DNA from: Typha latifolia | Taxonomy: Eukaryota; Streptophyta; Magnoliopsida; Poales; Typhaceae | Assembly (NCBI GenBank): GCA_019914945.1 | Contig: CM034103.1 | Coordinates: 15,156,785-15,220,784 of the forward strand | Direction of reading: 5' to 3' | Length of the DNA stretch: 64,000 bases | Part shown: positions 49,611 through 60,437 of the stretch, piece by piece | Position numbering within the stretch: position 1 is the stretch's first letter | How the letters are laid out: each line of letters starts with the position of its first letter | Notes under the pieces: generated by a model | Told to the model about the DNA's origin: nothing | The model's database searches: none | Seen by the model: the letters and a program-made list of their open reading frames with translations, nothing else | Translations under genes and position numbers: made by a program

Positions 49611-50351
49611 TAAATTAATTGGCGCTTCCTGAATTAATTTAACTTCGGCTTTAAATACTTAAATGTGACTAATTGGGTTTCAAGTGAAAACCAGATAGGC
49701 TATTGACCATACTGTTCTATAACATTCTCGATCTAAGTTATGTGATTCTGCAATAAGTTCGGTCTTCATAATTAATGGTTTCATAGTTAGGATTCCTCAC
49801 ATAATCGTTCGTTAATCGTACGTAGGAAATGGTGGTGTACTCCCTAATTTTTGCCAGTCAAAGGTGTATTAAAAGTTTTTCGATATTATTGTGTCTGTCA
49901 TTATTAGATCAGAAAAATAATAATATTAGAAGGATTAATTATACGAAAACCTTCTAAATTATCACTGTATTTATATATAGATGTGGAATGGCTAAACTAT
50001 CGAGAAAGAATCCTAGATTCGTAACTGGTCAGGCATGACAAATTAAAATCTTAAAGGACACATAACTAGGATATCATTGCAAAATGCTCTTATAAAATCA
50101 TAACTATGAGTCCAAAAATAAAAATAAATGTAGATGTAAATATTTTTTAAAAATTTTAAAATAAATTTTTTATTTTAAAAATAATTATTTGTATGTTCAT
50201 TTGTATTTTAAAATATGAGTGTAAAAATTATTTTCAATATGATATAAAATAAAATAAAAATATGAGGAAAAATTATATTTTATTTTTCTTATAAAATTAT
50301 TATGAATGTCTTTGATTTGACATGAAATATGTTGATTTGATACATATCACG

Positions 50352-50520
50352 AGTAAATTAGTAATTGAGTTAGGGTGTGTTATAAGATGTAATTTTTTAT
50401 GAATAGTATTTAGATTTTAGAATAGAGTAGCGATAATATTTAGTTGTTATTCTAAAATAAGGAGTCGCATTATAAAATAATAAAAAAAGTTATTATTGAA
50501 ATAAACGGATGCTTAGTAGA
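50352..50520 (+). repeat. dispersed MITE-like repeat, copy 3
   Basis: Best-preserved copy of the AT-rich repeat also seen at 23538-23663 (inverted) and 45945-46080. It lies about 210 bp upstream of the intact subtilase gene, within its likely promoter. Confidence 0.55.
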
Positions 50521-50674
50521 CATGGTCCTAGGCAATATATTGCCACATAGTATATCCCGGTGCAATATATTACTCAGAAGTTTGTTCCTCTCTGACAATT
50601 AGGTCGTCAATCATTTTAATCAAATAATTATAGAATCCGAAGAGCGGATGCATATAATATTAGATCACGACCAC

Positions 50675-50682
50675 TATATATT
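50675..50682 (+). promoter_or_regulatory. TATA box of the first intact subtilase gene
   Basis: TATATATT lies 55 bp before the ATG at 50730. Transcription would start near 50705, leaving a short A/C-rich leader (AACCAAAACAACACC). Confidence 0.55.
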
Positions 50683-50729
50683 CACTCTCGTAGTTCTTCT
50701 CCTCAAGAACCAAAACAACACCAATCACC

Positions 50730-53042
50730 ATGGTGACCAAAAAGAGTTCGGCATCCTTCTTCTTAGTCCTTGCATTTGCCTTCGCTACTTGCGCTCATGT
50801 CATCGCTGAGAGCCATCTCCTTTCAATGGTCGATCCCCGAGCCAACTCGAGTGATCAAACCCAAATCTACATCGTTCACGTCCTCCCACCATCCAACAAC
50901 ATCGAACTCCTCGGAGCCCACGAATTAGAGCAATACCATCTATCCTTCTTGCCCAACACCACCCTCGACTCCGGCGAGCCGAGGCTAATCTATTCATACC
51001 GTTACGCCGTTAGCGGCTTCGCCGCAAGACTAACGCCGGGGGAGGTGGAGACCATGGAAGCTATGGATGGATTTATCTCAGCTCATCCAAATCGCATCGA
51101 CAGGCTGGGGACTACCTACACTCCGACCTTCTTGGGCTTGGATCAGTACGATGGCATTTGGTACAAAACCATGGGTGAAGGCGTCATCGTCGGCGTCGTC
51201 GACAGTGGCATCTCCGAGAACCACGTATCCTTCGACGACAACGAGATGAGTCCGCCGCCGTTGAAATGGCGTGGCTGCTGCCAATTCAAGGGTGCATGCA
51301 ACCCCTACGTGCCGACCATCTGCAACAACAAGCTGATCGGCGCACAGAACTTCTTTCCCTTCCAGACACCGACTGACAAATCGGGGCACGGCAGCCACAC
51401 TGCCAGCACGGCGGCTGGCAACTTCGTGAGTGGCGCCGAGGTCCGCGGCCACTCGGAGGGCACCGCCTCAGGCATGGCTCCTCGTGCCCACGTGGCGTCC
51501 TACAAAAGTTGCTCCGACTCACGCGGATGCCCGACGTTTGCATTGGTCAAGGCGATCGAAACGGCGATAAGCGACGGCGTCGACGTGCTGTCCCTCTCGA
51601 TCGACAATGACCCGGCGAAGCTCGATCTGAACGATATAGCCATCAGCACCTTCACGGCGATGGAGAAAGGAATCTTCACCAGTGCCTGCTCTGGAAACGC
51701 CAAGGAACCCATCCGGAAGGTGGTGGGAAACGAAGCCCCGTGGATACTAACCGTCGGGGCGAGCACCACCGACCGAAGAGTTATCGCCACCGTAAAGCTC
51801 GGCAACGGAATGGAATTCTACGGTGAGTCGGCGTATCCGCTAGAATTGGCGTCGAGCACCGGCATGGTGCCGCTCGTGTACCCGGGCGCCGTTGCCGGCA
51901 CCACCCAAAGACTTGGTTGCCTGAAAGGCAGTTTGGATGATTTAGATGTGACCGGAAAGATCGTGCTATGCGGCATAGGGGTCAGCCAGCCACACGAAAA
52001 GGCAGAGGTCGTCAAGGCGGCCGGAGGTGCCGGTATAATACTATTAAACCAGAAATGGAACGCATACACAACTGAATCCGACTCCCTTGCAATTCCTTCC
52101 GTTATGCTAACGAATCGCGACGCGCTTAAGCTGGTAGACTACACGACGACGACGACCGATCCCAAGGGGGCTATAAATTTCGAGGGCACGAAGATGGGCC
52201 ACCGCCCAGCTCCCGCGGTTGCCTCGTTGTCAGCAACGGGCCCGAACCCCAACAACGGCGGCATCATAAAGCCGGACATCCTCGGTCCCGGCATCAACAT
52301 CCTCGCGGCGTGGAACAAACAAGTCGGACCTAATCCGACCGGCCCCGATGAACGTGCATTCAATTTCGGCAGCGGTTGCTCCATGGCCACGCCGCACCTC
52401 GCCGGGATCGCCGCGCTGCTCATGAGCGCCCACCCCGACTGGTCGCCGGCTATGGTCAAGTCGGCCATAATGACGACGGCGCGCACCGTGGATAAGGACG
52501 GGAATAAAATTGTCGACGAAAGGAGCCCGGATATGAGTCCGGCGACGTTCTTCCAGATGGGCGCTGGACAGGTGAACCCATCGGCGGCATATGATCCGGG
52601 CCTTGTTTATGATATCCAACCCGACGATTACATACGTTACCTTTGTGGCCTCGGATTCCCGGACCAGCGAGTTAGTAAAATTACTAAACACCCGATTAAT
52701 TGCATCCAGTCCGGAAAGATTAGCGCCGAGCAGCTAAATTATCCATCGATATCAGTGCCATTAAACTCAGCGCAGGAGAAGATTATATATAGACAGGTAA
52801 CCAACGTAGGGGAAGCCACGTCGACTTACACTGCTCAAGTTGTTGAACCAGAAGGAGTGAGCGTCGATGTTTCCCCTGCGAAGCTCCAATTCACTCAAAT
52901 TAAGGAACAAAAGATGTTTACCGTCAAGTTTACTCCTGATAGAAGCCAGCCAAAGAGTGGAGAGTACTCGGAAGGTTTCCTCTACTGGAACTCCGACGAT
53001 GGCCAATACAAAGTGGGGAGCCCTATCTCTGTCAAGCTCTGA
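50730..53042 (+). CDS. subtilisin-like serine protease (plant SBT), copy A
   Basis: Single-exon secreted endopeptidase, 770 aa, a normal length for plant subtilases. It has a signal peptide (about 1-26) and an I9 propeptide (IYIVHV at 46-51 to about 120). The peptidase S8 domain uses the triad D158 (VVDSG), H220 (GHGSH) and S551 (GCSMATPH), with oxyanion Asn N323. A PA domain is inserted at about 350-490 (VYPG, GKIVLCGIG), and the C-terminal Fn3-like domain contains YRQVTNVGEATSTY. The residue before the Ser is Cys (GCSM), where most have Thr (GTSM). The CC pair at 183-184 is also unusual. These proteases mature in the ER and act in the apoplast. It is about 70% similar by eye to copy B, so the two are tandem duplicates. 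Confidence 0.95.
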   Translation: MVTKKSSASFFLVLAFAFATCAHVIAESHLLSMVDPRANSSDQTQIYIVHVLPPSNNIELLGAHELEQYHLSFLPNTTLDSGEPRLIYSYRYAVSGFAARLTPGEVETMEAMDGFISAHPNRIDRLGTTYTPTFLGLDQYDGIWYKTMGEGVIVGVVDSGISENHVSFDDNEMSPPPLKWRGCCQFKGACNPYVPTICNNKLIGAQNFFPFQTPTDKSGHGSHTASTAAGNFVSGAEVRGHSEGTASGMAPRAHVASYKSCSDSRGCPTFALVKAIETAISDGVDVLSLSIDNDPAKLDLNDIAISTFTAMEKGIFTSACSGNAKEPIRKVVGNEAPWILTVGASTTDRRVIATVKLGNGMEFYGESAYPLELASSTGMVPLVYPGAVAGTTQRLGCLKGSLDDLDVTGKIVLCGIGVSQPHEKAEVVKAAGGAGIILLNQKWNAYTTESDSLAIPSVMLTNRDALKLVDYTTTTTDPKGAINFEGTKMGHRPAPAVASLSATGPNPNNGGIIKPDILGPGINILAAWNKQVGPNPTGPDERAFNFGSGCSMATPHLAGIAALLMSAHPDWSPAMVKSAIMTTARTVDKDGNKIVDERSPDMSPATFFQMGAGQVNPSAAYDPGLVYDIQPDDYIRYLCGLGFPDQRVSKITKHPINCIQSGKISAEQLNYPSISVPLNSAQEKIIYRQVTNVGEATSTYTAQVVEPEGVSVDVSPAKLQFTQIKEQKMFTVKFTPDRSQPKSGEYSEGFLYWNSDDGQYKVGSPISVKL

Positions 53043-53875
53043 GGTTAGTGCGTACTTTGATATCAGCATAAAATAATGTACAAGTGACTCTTGACGTGAA
53101 CCAATGAATAAGACGGTTTAAATTAAATCGGTGATACAATTTGTAGATATGCCTCCTGAATTACTTTAACTTCGCCCATCTTGTTTAAATAGGTAGTTAA
53201 CCGTTTTAAATACTTACTTAAATGTGTCTATTTAGATTCCGAGTCTCTTTTCGAAGTCCATAATCTAGGGTTCTTTTCTCTTTGTTTTCGTTCTTAAAAT
53301 TAAAATAAAGTGATCTTCAAAGAGACAATATTAATCAATTAATAGTCACGTTATATGTTTTTTTATTGGAAAAATTAATCGGACAATTAGGAAAAAAAAT
53401 TAAATTATTTTACATATTTGAAAGAGTTAGTGTGCATAAAAAGAAGTAGAAGATGAAGCCTGTGAAAAAATAAACAATAGTTAAAAGAAGATGCCACGGG
53501 GCAAGCAACTCTATAGCTCCTTGGTTGTACATCCCCAAAACAAATATTCACGGTATCAATTTATACACAATCTCACAGTACTACACGAATTTATTAATTT
53601 TATATCCAAGATAAAGGGATTACAGTGGAATAAAAAATTTAGTTCACCGAGCAAATTCTTTTGATAACTTCTGAGTTTATCTCAAACTGAAATGCTTAAT
53701 TATATATTTACTTATATAGGCAAATATTTTAATGTTTTCTAATTCTCAATGTTTTTTTAAGGAAACGATTATATTGAGATATTAATTGGGTACAAAATCT
53801 CCTGAGCAATCGGAGACCAAAGTTTGAACAAGTTCAGAAGAAAATCTTTCATCCCAAATACACCCGAAGCGAGGC
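53043..53875. other. intergenic region downstream of subtilase copy A
   Basis: Contains the 3' UTR of copy A and AT-rich DNA. Its distal part (about 53790-53875) continues the 3' tail of the retroelement fragment on the minus strand. No gene is supported. Confidence 0.5.
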
Positions 53876-54300
53876 TTATTTCCTTTTTGCAAGCCAATCA
53901 ATAGTAAGATTAGCTTGACGAGATATATGAGTAACGTTATAATTGTTAAAATTGCTAGTTAGGTTTTTTATATTATTGATTATAGAGGCAACTAACTAAG
54001 GCGGCTGGTGTCCATCTTTCAAAATGCCGAACAAGACGGTTGAGTCAGACTCAAGGCACACCTTGAAGTAACATTTTCTGACTGAGTAGAGCAGAGTAGA
54101 GCTTCCTCTAGGGCCATGGTTTCAGCGATGAGTGCTAACTCGTAGTGTCCGCTTCTATACCCTGCAAGAATGACTTTACTGTCAGTCTGTCGAACAATGA
54201 ACCCAGCCTCATTAGCTATTGATTTGTTATCAAAAGACCCATCAATGTTTATTTTTACCCAGCCATCAGATGGGGGGTCCCATTTAACAGATGTAGGGTT
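53876..54300 (-). pseudogene. decayed RNase H-like (RVT_3) retroelement fragment
   Basis: Translated on the minus strand, the block starts GWVKINIDGSFDNKSIANEA and continues GFIVR, then LALIAETMALEEAL. One frame later come VCLESDSTVLFGILKDGHQP and finally NVTHISRQANLTIDWLA. This is the plant RNase H-like domain found at the end of LINE-type elements, with the acidic residues of the fold still visible (IDGS, AETMA, ESDS, TIDWLA). A one-base frameshift near the middle and an in-frame TAG after GHQPP show it is dead. No reverse transcriptase part is nearby. Confidence 0.8.
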
Positions 54301-55084
54301 AGGGCCTAATTCTCAATGTTAATCCTGCATATGGACAATATAGGTAGAATATATTGATTCAAAATTAATATAGAGTTTAATATATAAAAATAATATCTAA
54401 AATAGTAATATCACTTTTGGTCGCTCTCTCAGCTGTCTTAGAGATAATTAGTACAAAATCTTCCTTATATCTTAGATCCACCAATAACTACATTTATATT
54501 GTATAGAAAGAAAAGGAGTATATATATTTCATATATAGTCCTACAGTATAACAGTGTTATAAAAACTAAACGGGAAGATGATATTTTCATTCTCGATGTA
54601 AAGGGATTGATAGTTATTTGCATAATGGCATAATTAGTTGGGAGTCCGTAACGGCATCGGGTTCCTTATGGCATTATTCGCCTTGGGGGTTTCATTTATT
54701 AAAACAATGTCGAAGTAGTTCCATTAACTTAACTGCATCTCTCTTCTTATGTGCTAGAAAAATTTCAGACATGATTGATTGCAATAATGGGATCATACTA
54801 CGAATTAACACAAAAGACGATATCCTCGTGATAAACAATTAAACGTCAGGTGTGAGAGCAGATTTCCCATTTCCCACAATTTATTCTTCAACAAGAGTAT
54901 TAATACTTCTAATGATCTATACTCTTTCATTGATGAACGGATCTCGCTTCTGTGATAGAATGCAAACGATTAGAGAGAAAGCAGAAACAATGTGATTTTA
55001 ATTAGAAGAAGAGTGTGTATAAGACAGACAGTAGAGAGAAAGAATCCAAAGCTTAATTGGAGGTCGATGCATGATTCATGATCG
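54301..55084. other. intergenic region upstream of subtilase copy B
   Basis: AT-rich promoter-side DNA with no supported gene. The open frame at 54618-54842 encodes no recognisable domain. Confidence 0.5.
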
Positions 55085-55091
55085 TTTATAA
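55085..55091 (+). promoter_or_regulatory. TATA box of subtilase copy B
   Basis: TTATAAG lies about 65 bp before the ATG at 55150. If used, transcription starts near 55115, downstream of the in-frame ATG at 55078, which supports 55150 as the true start. Confidence 0.5.
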
Positions 55092-55149
55092 GTTTCCTCA
55101 CGTTTCTCCTTACGAACCAATCAACACAAAGGTGGTTGGTTGGATCGAC

Positions 55150-57480
55150 ATGGCGACCAAGAAGACTTCAGCATCGTTCTTGTTAGCCATTGCATTAATC
55201 ATGTTCACTAGCAGTAGGCACATTAATTATCTCACCACCGCGAGCGATCTCCGATCAATAGTCGATCCCCGAGCAAATTCAAGTTGTCAAACTCAAATAT
55301 ACATCGTCCACGTCGACCCACCATCCGACGACATGGAACTCCTCGGAGCGGAAGAGTTGCAGCAATACCATCTATCCTTCTTGCCCAACACCACGCTCGA
55401 CTCCGGCGAGCCGAGGCTAATCTACTCCTACCATTATGCCTTTAGCGGCTTCGCGGCAAGACTAACCCCCGACGAGGTGGAGACCATGGGAGAAACCAAG
55501 GATGGATTTCTCTCAGCTTTTCCAAATCCCGTCCTTGAGCTGAGGACGACCTACACCCCGACTTTCTTGGGCTTGGATCAGTACGATGGCATCTGGTATA
55601 AAACCAAAGGCGAAGGCATCATCATCGGCGTCCTCGACAGTGGCATCTCTGAGAATCATGTCTCCTTCGACGGTGCCGATATGAATTCGCCACCGTTAAA
55701 ATGGCGCGGCTGCTGCGAATACAAGGGCCAGTGCGACACCTACATGCCGACCATCTGCAACAACAAGCTCATCGGCGCACAGACATTCAAGCCCTACCGG
55801 ACACTGACTGACGAGAGCGGGCACGGGTCCCACTGCGCAGGTACGGCGGCTGGCAACCTCGTCAGTGACGCCGAGGTCCGAGGGCACGCGAGAGGCACTG
55901 CCGCAGGCATGGCCCCTCGTGCCCACGTGGCGTCCTACAAAGTTTGCAACGCCAAATCCAAATGTAACTCGGCTGCGCTCATCAAGGCGATGGAGAAGTC
56001 GATAAGCGACGGCGTCGACGTGCTGTCCCTCTCGATCGGCGAAGGGGCGAAGCCATTCAACACGAGCATAATCGCCATCACCTCTTTCACGGCGATGGAG
56101 AAGGAAATCATCCCCATCTCCGGCGCTGGAAACGATGGGCACGTCCGGCTGCCGGTGGAGAACGACGCCCCGTGGATCCTGACCGTCGGGGCGAGCACCC
56201 ACGATCGGAAAATAATCGCGAAGGTGGTGCTCGAGAACGGAGTGATATTCTCCGGCGAAACGGCGTATCCTTTCGGCAGGGAGACCAGCACCGGTACGGT
56301 GCCGCTCGTGTACCCGGGAGGCGTGGCCGACACCAATGAGAAACTGGCCTGTCTCACAGGAGGACTAGATGATATCAACGTGACTGGAAGCATCGTTATG
56401 TGCGGTCTCGGGATCAACGACCCGTCAGAAAAGGCGGAGATCGTGAAGGCGGCCGGAGGTGTCGGGATAATACTACTAAACCAAATATGGGATGGATACA
56501 CAACGAAGGCCGCATCGCTCGCCATTCCTTCGGCTGCCTTAGACCACCGCGATGCGTTAAACCTGATAGACTACGTCAACACGACTAGTAATCCCAAGGC
56601 AGCTATAATTATGGAGGCGGCGCGCTTGGGCCATCGCCCGGCTCCAGCTGTCGCCGCGTTCTCGTCCCATGGACCGAGCCGCTACAATGGCGGCATTCTA
56701 AAGCCCGATATCATCGGCCCCGGCGTGAACATCCTCGCGGCGTGGCACAAGCAAGTCGGCCCGACCCCGACTGGGTCCGACAATACGGCGTTCAATTTCG
56801 CCAGCGGGTGCTCCATGGCCACTCCGCACCTCGCCGGGATCGCGGCATTGCTCAAAAGCGCACACTCGGACTGGTCGCCAGCTATGATCAAGTCGGCCAT
56901 AATGACGACGGCGCGCACCGTGGATAAGGCCGGGAAAAAAATTGTTGACGAGGGTAACCTGGATATGAGTCCGGCGGGGCTCTTCCAGATGGGAGCCGGA
57001 CAGGTGAACCCGTCGGCGGCGTATGATCCGGGTCTTGTTTATGACATCCAACCCGACGATTACATACGTTACCTCTGTGGCCTCAAAAAGTACTCGGATC
57101 AGGCAGTGAGTAAAATTACCAAACGACGTCACTTTAATTGCACGGAGTTCGGGAGGATTAGCCCCGATCAGCTAAATTATCCATCGATATCGGTGTCATT
57201 AGACTCGACGCCGGAGAAGATTATATATAGGAATGTGACAAACGTAGGCGAGGCCATATCGTCTTACACACACCAAGTTGTTAAACCAGATGGAGTGAGC
57301 GTGAAAGTTTCCCCTGAGAAACTCGAATTCACTCAAGTTAAGGAGCAAAAGAGTTTTAGCGTCAAGTTTACTGTTGATAAGAGCCATCCTAAGAGTGGAC
57401 AGTACTCAGAAGGATTCCTATACTGGATTTCCGACGACGGCAAGCACAAAGTGGGAAGTCCCATCTCCGTCAAATTCTAA
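55150..57480 (+). CDS. subtilisin-like serine protease (plant SBT), copy B
   Basis: Single-exon gene, 776 aa from the ATG at 55150. The frame is open back to 55078, but MATKKTSASFLL aligns with the start of copy A and the upstream 24 residues do not look like a signal peptide. The layout is the same as copy A: signal peptide, I9 propeptide (IYIVHV), S8 domain with D163, H225 and S555, oxyanion Asn N328 (GAGNDG), PA domain, and C-terminal Fn3-like domain (YRNVTNVGEAISSY). The Ser motif is again GCSMATPH. The His motif is GHGSHCAG, with an added Cys. All catalytic residues are present, so it should be active and secreted. Plant subtilases of this type process peptides or act in defence and cell-wall remodelling, and the target is unknown. 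Confidence 0.95.
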   Translation: MATKKTSASFLLAIALIMFTSSRHINYLTTASDLRSIVDPRANSSCQTQIYIVHVDPPSDDMELLGAEELQQYHLSFLPNTTLDSGEPRLIYSYHYAFSGFAARLTPDEVETMGETKDGFLSAFPNPVLELRTTYTPTFLGLDQYDGIWYKTKGEGIIIGVLDSGISENHVSFDGADMNSPPLKWRGCCEYKGQCDTYMPTICNNKLIGAQTFKPYRTLTDESGHGSHCAGTAAGNLVSDAEVRGHARGTAAGMAPRAHVASYKVCNAKSKCNSAALIKAMEKSISDGVDVLSLSIGEGAKPFNTSIIAITSFTAMEKEIIPISGAGNDGHVRLPVENDAPWILTVGASTHDRKIIAKVVLENGVIFSGETAYPFGRETSTGTVPLVYPGGVADTNEKLACLTGGLDDINVTGSIVMCGLGINDPSEKAEIVKAAGGVGIILLNQIWDGYTTKAASLAIPSAALDHRDALNLIDYVNTTSNPKAAIIMEAARLGHRPAPAVAAFSSHGPSRYNGGILKPDIIGPGVNILAAWHKQVGPTPTGSDNTAFNFASGCSMATPHLAGIAALLKSAHSDWSPAMIKSAIMTTARTVDKAGKKIVDEGNLDMSPAGLFQMGAGQVNPSAAYDPGLVYDIQPDDYIRYLCGLKKYSDQAVSKITKRRHFNCTEFGRISPDQLNYPSISVSLDSTPEKIIYRNVTNVGEAISSYTHQVVKPDGVSVKVSPEKLEFTQVKEQKSFSVKFTVDKSHPKSGQYSEGFLYWISDDGKHKVGSPISVKF

Positions 57481-58867
57481 GGATATCCTCAGTGATCGTG
57501 TGATAAGATGGAGAAAAATCAAGAAATAAAATGGTTTAAAGGAAAATAGCACATCTTAACATCTTAACTATATATATATATATATAATCATCGTCCGCTG
57601 CGACTTTATGACGGATAATTGATTTACAATACTTTATAATCACATTGAAAAAGATACTTTTTTTTTGCTCGTTTCATAAAAAAATTGCAAGTCCGGTGCT
57701 ATATGAGTTTTTCCTTTTTTTTAATGATCAAGTCCTAATTTGTTTACATTGCTTGTCAAATAGGACTATATATGATGGGTCAAAGTAGTTGGACTACTAG
57801 ATCTGATTCCAGCCATGGAATGAGGAATATGCAAATTGTTGTACTATTTACGTCTGTAGCAAGTGAATGGCACGTGTTGTAGGGTCTAGGACCAGCAATT
57901 AAGTGCACCCTGCAGAGAAATATCATAAGATTAATCATTAATGCAACACGATGATTCAACCAACAAATAAATCTGTGTGAATTGTAATCTTAATTCTACT
58001 GCGTGGAATCCAAACTTGATCACACGATCATCTTTTAATTTCACCAAATATAAATCATAAAATTCATAACAGTATTATAATAAAATATATAATCTATGTT
58101 ATTAATTAATATATAGGACCAGACTAGTGGGCTACAACTACAATCATTGCCTTTTATCCCGTCATTTTCAGTATCCCACCTTAGCTAACTGGCCGCATGT
58201 GCACTAATTAACCAGCTAGGAGACCGACACTAATCCAATTAACATTCCTTGATGAAGCCAGGGAGCCAAATTATGCTCTCACCGTTTTGTTGTGATTCGT
58301 GCAGGCAACGCGGTTGGGAAGGTACCACCCAACGACACGACAGATTGCATGGTCAGTCTACTCCATGCAAATATTTGTGGAAGCAATGAATTTGATTGAC
58401 AGTATATTAGTTTGAAAAAATTAGTTGGACGACTTTTGATTTAAAGTAGTAGTTCAGTAATACAGCAACTTAGATGTATGTTTGACCAATGCGTCACCAA
58501 GCCCAGTGAAACTAGTGATAGCTAAATTAAGCTCATCACTACCTTGCAATCATGTGTCCTGTGATTGACGCCGAGCCCATGGCCACCTGTTTGAAACAAT
58601 GAATAGGATGGCATCTCGATTTTTTCTGCTTTGCATCTTAGCATTGACTTAGAGAAATATTTTGATGATGTTTAACTCGAAATAATGGTTCGATGATACA
58701 ACAAATTGGAGGTTTATTTGAATTGCTCCAAGTGTTGCTCGGTGCAATAGTGAGCCTATTTGTGACTCAATTGATAGGAGTTATCTCTTCTGATGTACTA
58801 TAGGATCTAAATAAAACAGCTAGTTTTTTTGCCCTATCTATATTTAAACAATGGGCTCATAGATGAT

Positions 58868-58928
<61 letters not shown>

Positions 58929-60349
58929 TGTGGATCCCATCTAGTTATATCCAGGCAAGTTCGCCATTTATTTTCGTTTAATCGCTCACCTGTACTTCTC
59001 GACATTCCATGTGATCACATGACAAGAATCAAACTACTTGGTTACTATAAATCTTATTTAAACACCGTGGTTGGTTTGGTTTCCATGAACTAGATGTTGA
59101 TCGAGGTTACTTTGTGACAGTTATATTATTATTAATGGATCGCCTTAGTGATGCGTGCGCTTGCTGCTTTGGGTTTTGGATCCTCTGCATCTCCAATGAA
59201 CTTGGCAGGGCTTCTCTCAATTAGCAAGCGTTCTATTGGCCATTGATGCCCATTTAATCTTACGAACCACTGCCACCATTATTAAAATTTTCATCTCTCC
59301 CAGAGACAAAATTAAAAAATAAATTTTAAAACTATAATTTTTCTGAACAAGCTTAGATAACGATAGATTTGATCCATGTGCGACGTGACAGCGCCGAGCG
59401 AAGGACTCTGTGAACCTTCAACTGCATGGCCGAGGTCGCACGTTCCCTGTCTTCTTCACGTCGAGACAACATAAATCCCGTTCCATATTTTCCACCCTAA
59501 TTCCCCGGAATCAATGCTCCTGATCTCAGCCAATCTACCTAGAGATTCGGATCACATTTAAAATTATTCTTCATCCAGTAAAAAAAAAATCGCATTTCCA
59601 ATTGGAATCCGTGCAATTTTGCCCACTCCTTTTTAAGTCATACTTACACAACAACACGTGGATAAATTTCAGACGACAGCCGTTTAATCTTTGCCCTTTT
59701 ACCGTGGAGATCGGTGGGTATGAATTGATAGTGTTCCTAGTCGGCGGATGCATCCAAATAAGTGAAGACGTGGGGTCCTTAAATTATGGTAGGAACTACG
59801 AACCCCACATGAGGTTCTCAAGGCGGCCCAAGGGCCCACATAAGGAGCCCACCAATTAGGAAATATGTGGGTCCCATCTCGCGTGGTTTGTTCCCCACCT
59901 CCCGGGTTCGAGTTGAGGCCTAGTTATAGTAAGCTCTCCAAAGGGTATTTTAGTCCACGGAGTAGCAAATGAACCAATAAGCCCGAGAGATGAGCGGCTC
60001 AGTCCATGCCACCTGAAACGGTAAAAATAAAATAAAATTACTATAAGACCCTCGCATGGGAATGGGAGACTCTGGCGCGCAAATGCCAGTCTGCGACCCC
60101 GACGGGGAGGCCACGTGACCTGACGCAGCCACTGTCTCCTGGACCGTAAAATAGGGGCAAAAACGTAATTACCCAAACGCCATCTCGTGGCGTCATCTCG
60201 TCGCCGCGCGAGAAACCGCCGGATCCTCGCCATCCAGCCTTGTCCGAGACACGTGGGCGCGCCAGAGGTGTCTTTAATGGCTTAGAGGGCGTAGTGTCAT
60301 TTCCGCTATTATCGCGAAATACGATGGCATTTGGTTCGACTTCCCTCTT
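57481..60349. other. intergenic region between subtilase copy B and the DUF642 gene
   Basis: About 2.9 kb. It has an (AT)n run near 57571-57587 and a long (AG)n microsatellite at 58869-58926. It becomes GC-richer from about 59830 toward the DUF642 promoter. No coding region with a recognisable domain is seen on either strand. Confidence 0.6.
58869..58926. repeat. (AG)29 microsatellite
   Basis: 58 bp of perfect AG repeats, the longest perfect simple repeat in the window and likely polymorphic. Confidence 0.95.
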
Positions 60350-60356
60350 TATAACT
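60350..60356 (+). promoter_or_regulatory. TATA box of the DUF642 gene
   Basis: TATAACT (in CTTTATAACTCCCC) lies 88 bp before the first ATG, so transcription would start near 60380. The region upstream is GC-rich. Confidence 0.6.
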
Positions 60357-60437
60357 CCCCCCACCCCCTGCCCATTTTGAATCATCTCAGTCTGTGTGGA
60401 TCTCTTTTTCGCAAGCTCACAGTACGATTGCCAAAAC

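Noticed and set aside
54618..54842. 74-codon ORF before subtilase copy B
   Set aside because: No domain and no homology recognised. AT-rich chance ORF is more likely.
55078..55149. Upstream in-frame ATG of subtilase copy B
   Set aside because: The 24 extra residues lack signal-peptide character, do not align with copy A and lie upstream of the start expected from the TATA box.
50800..57387. Many antisense ORFs over the two subtilases (up to 196 codons)
   Set aside because: They are shadows of GC-rich coding sequence with no recognisable family.
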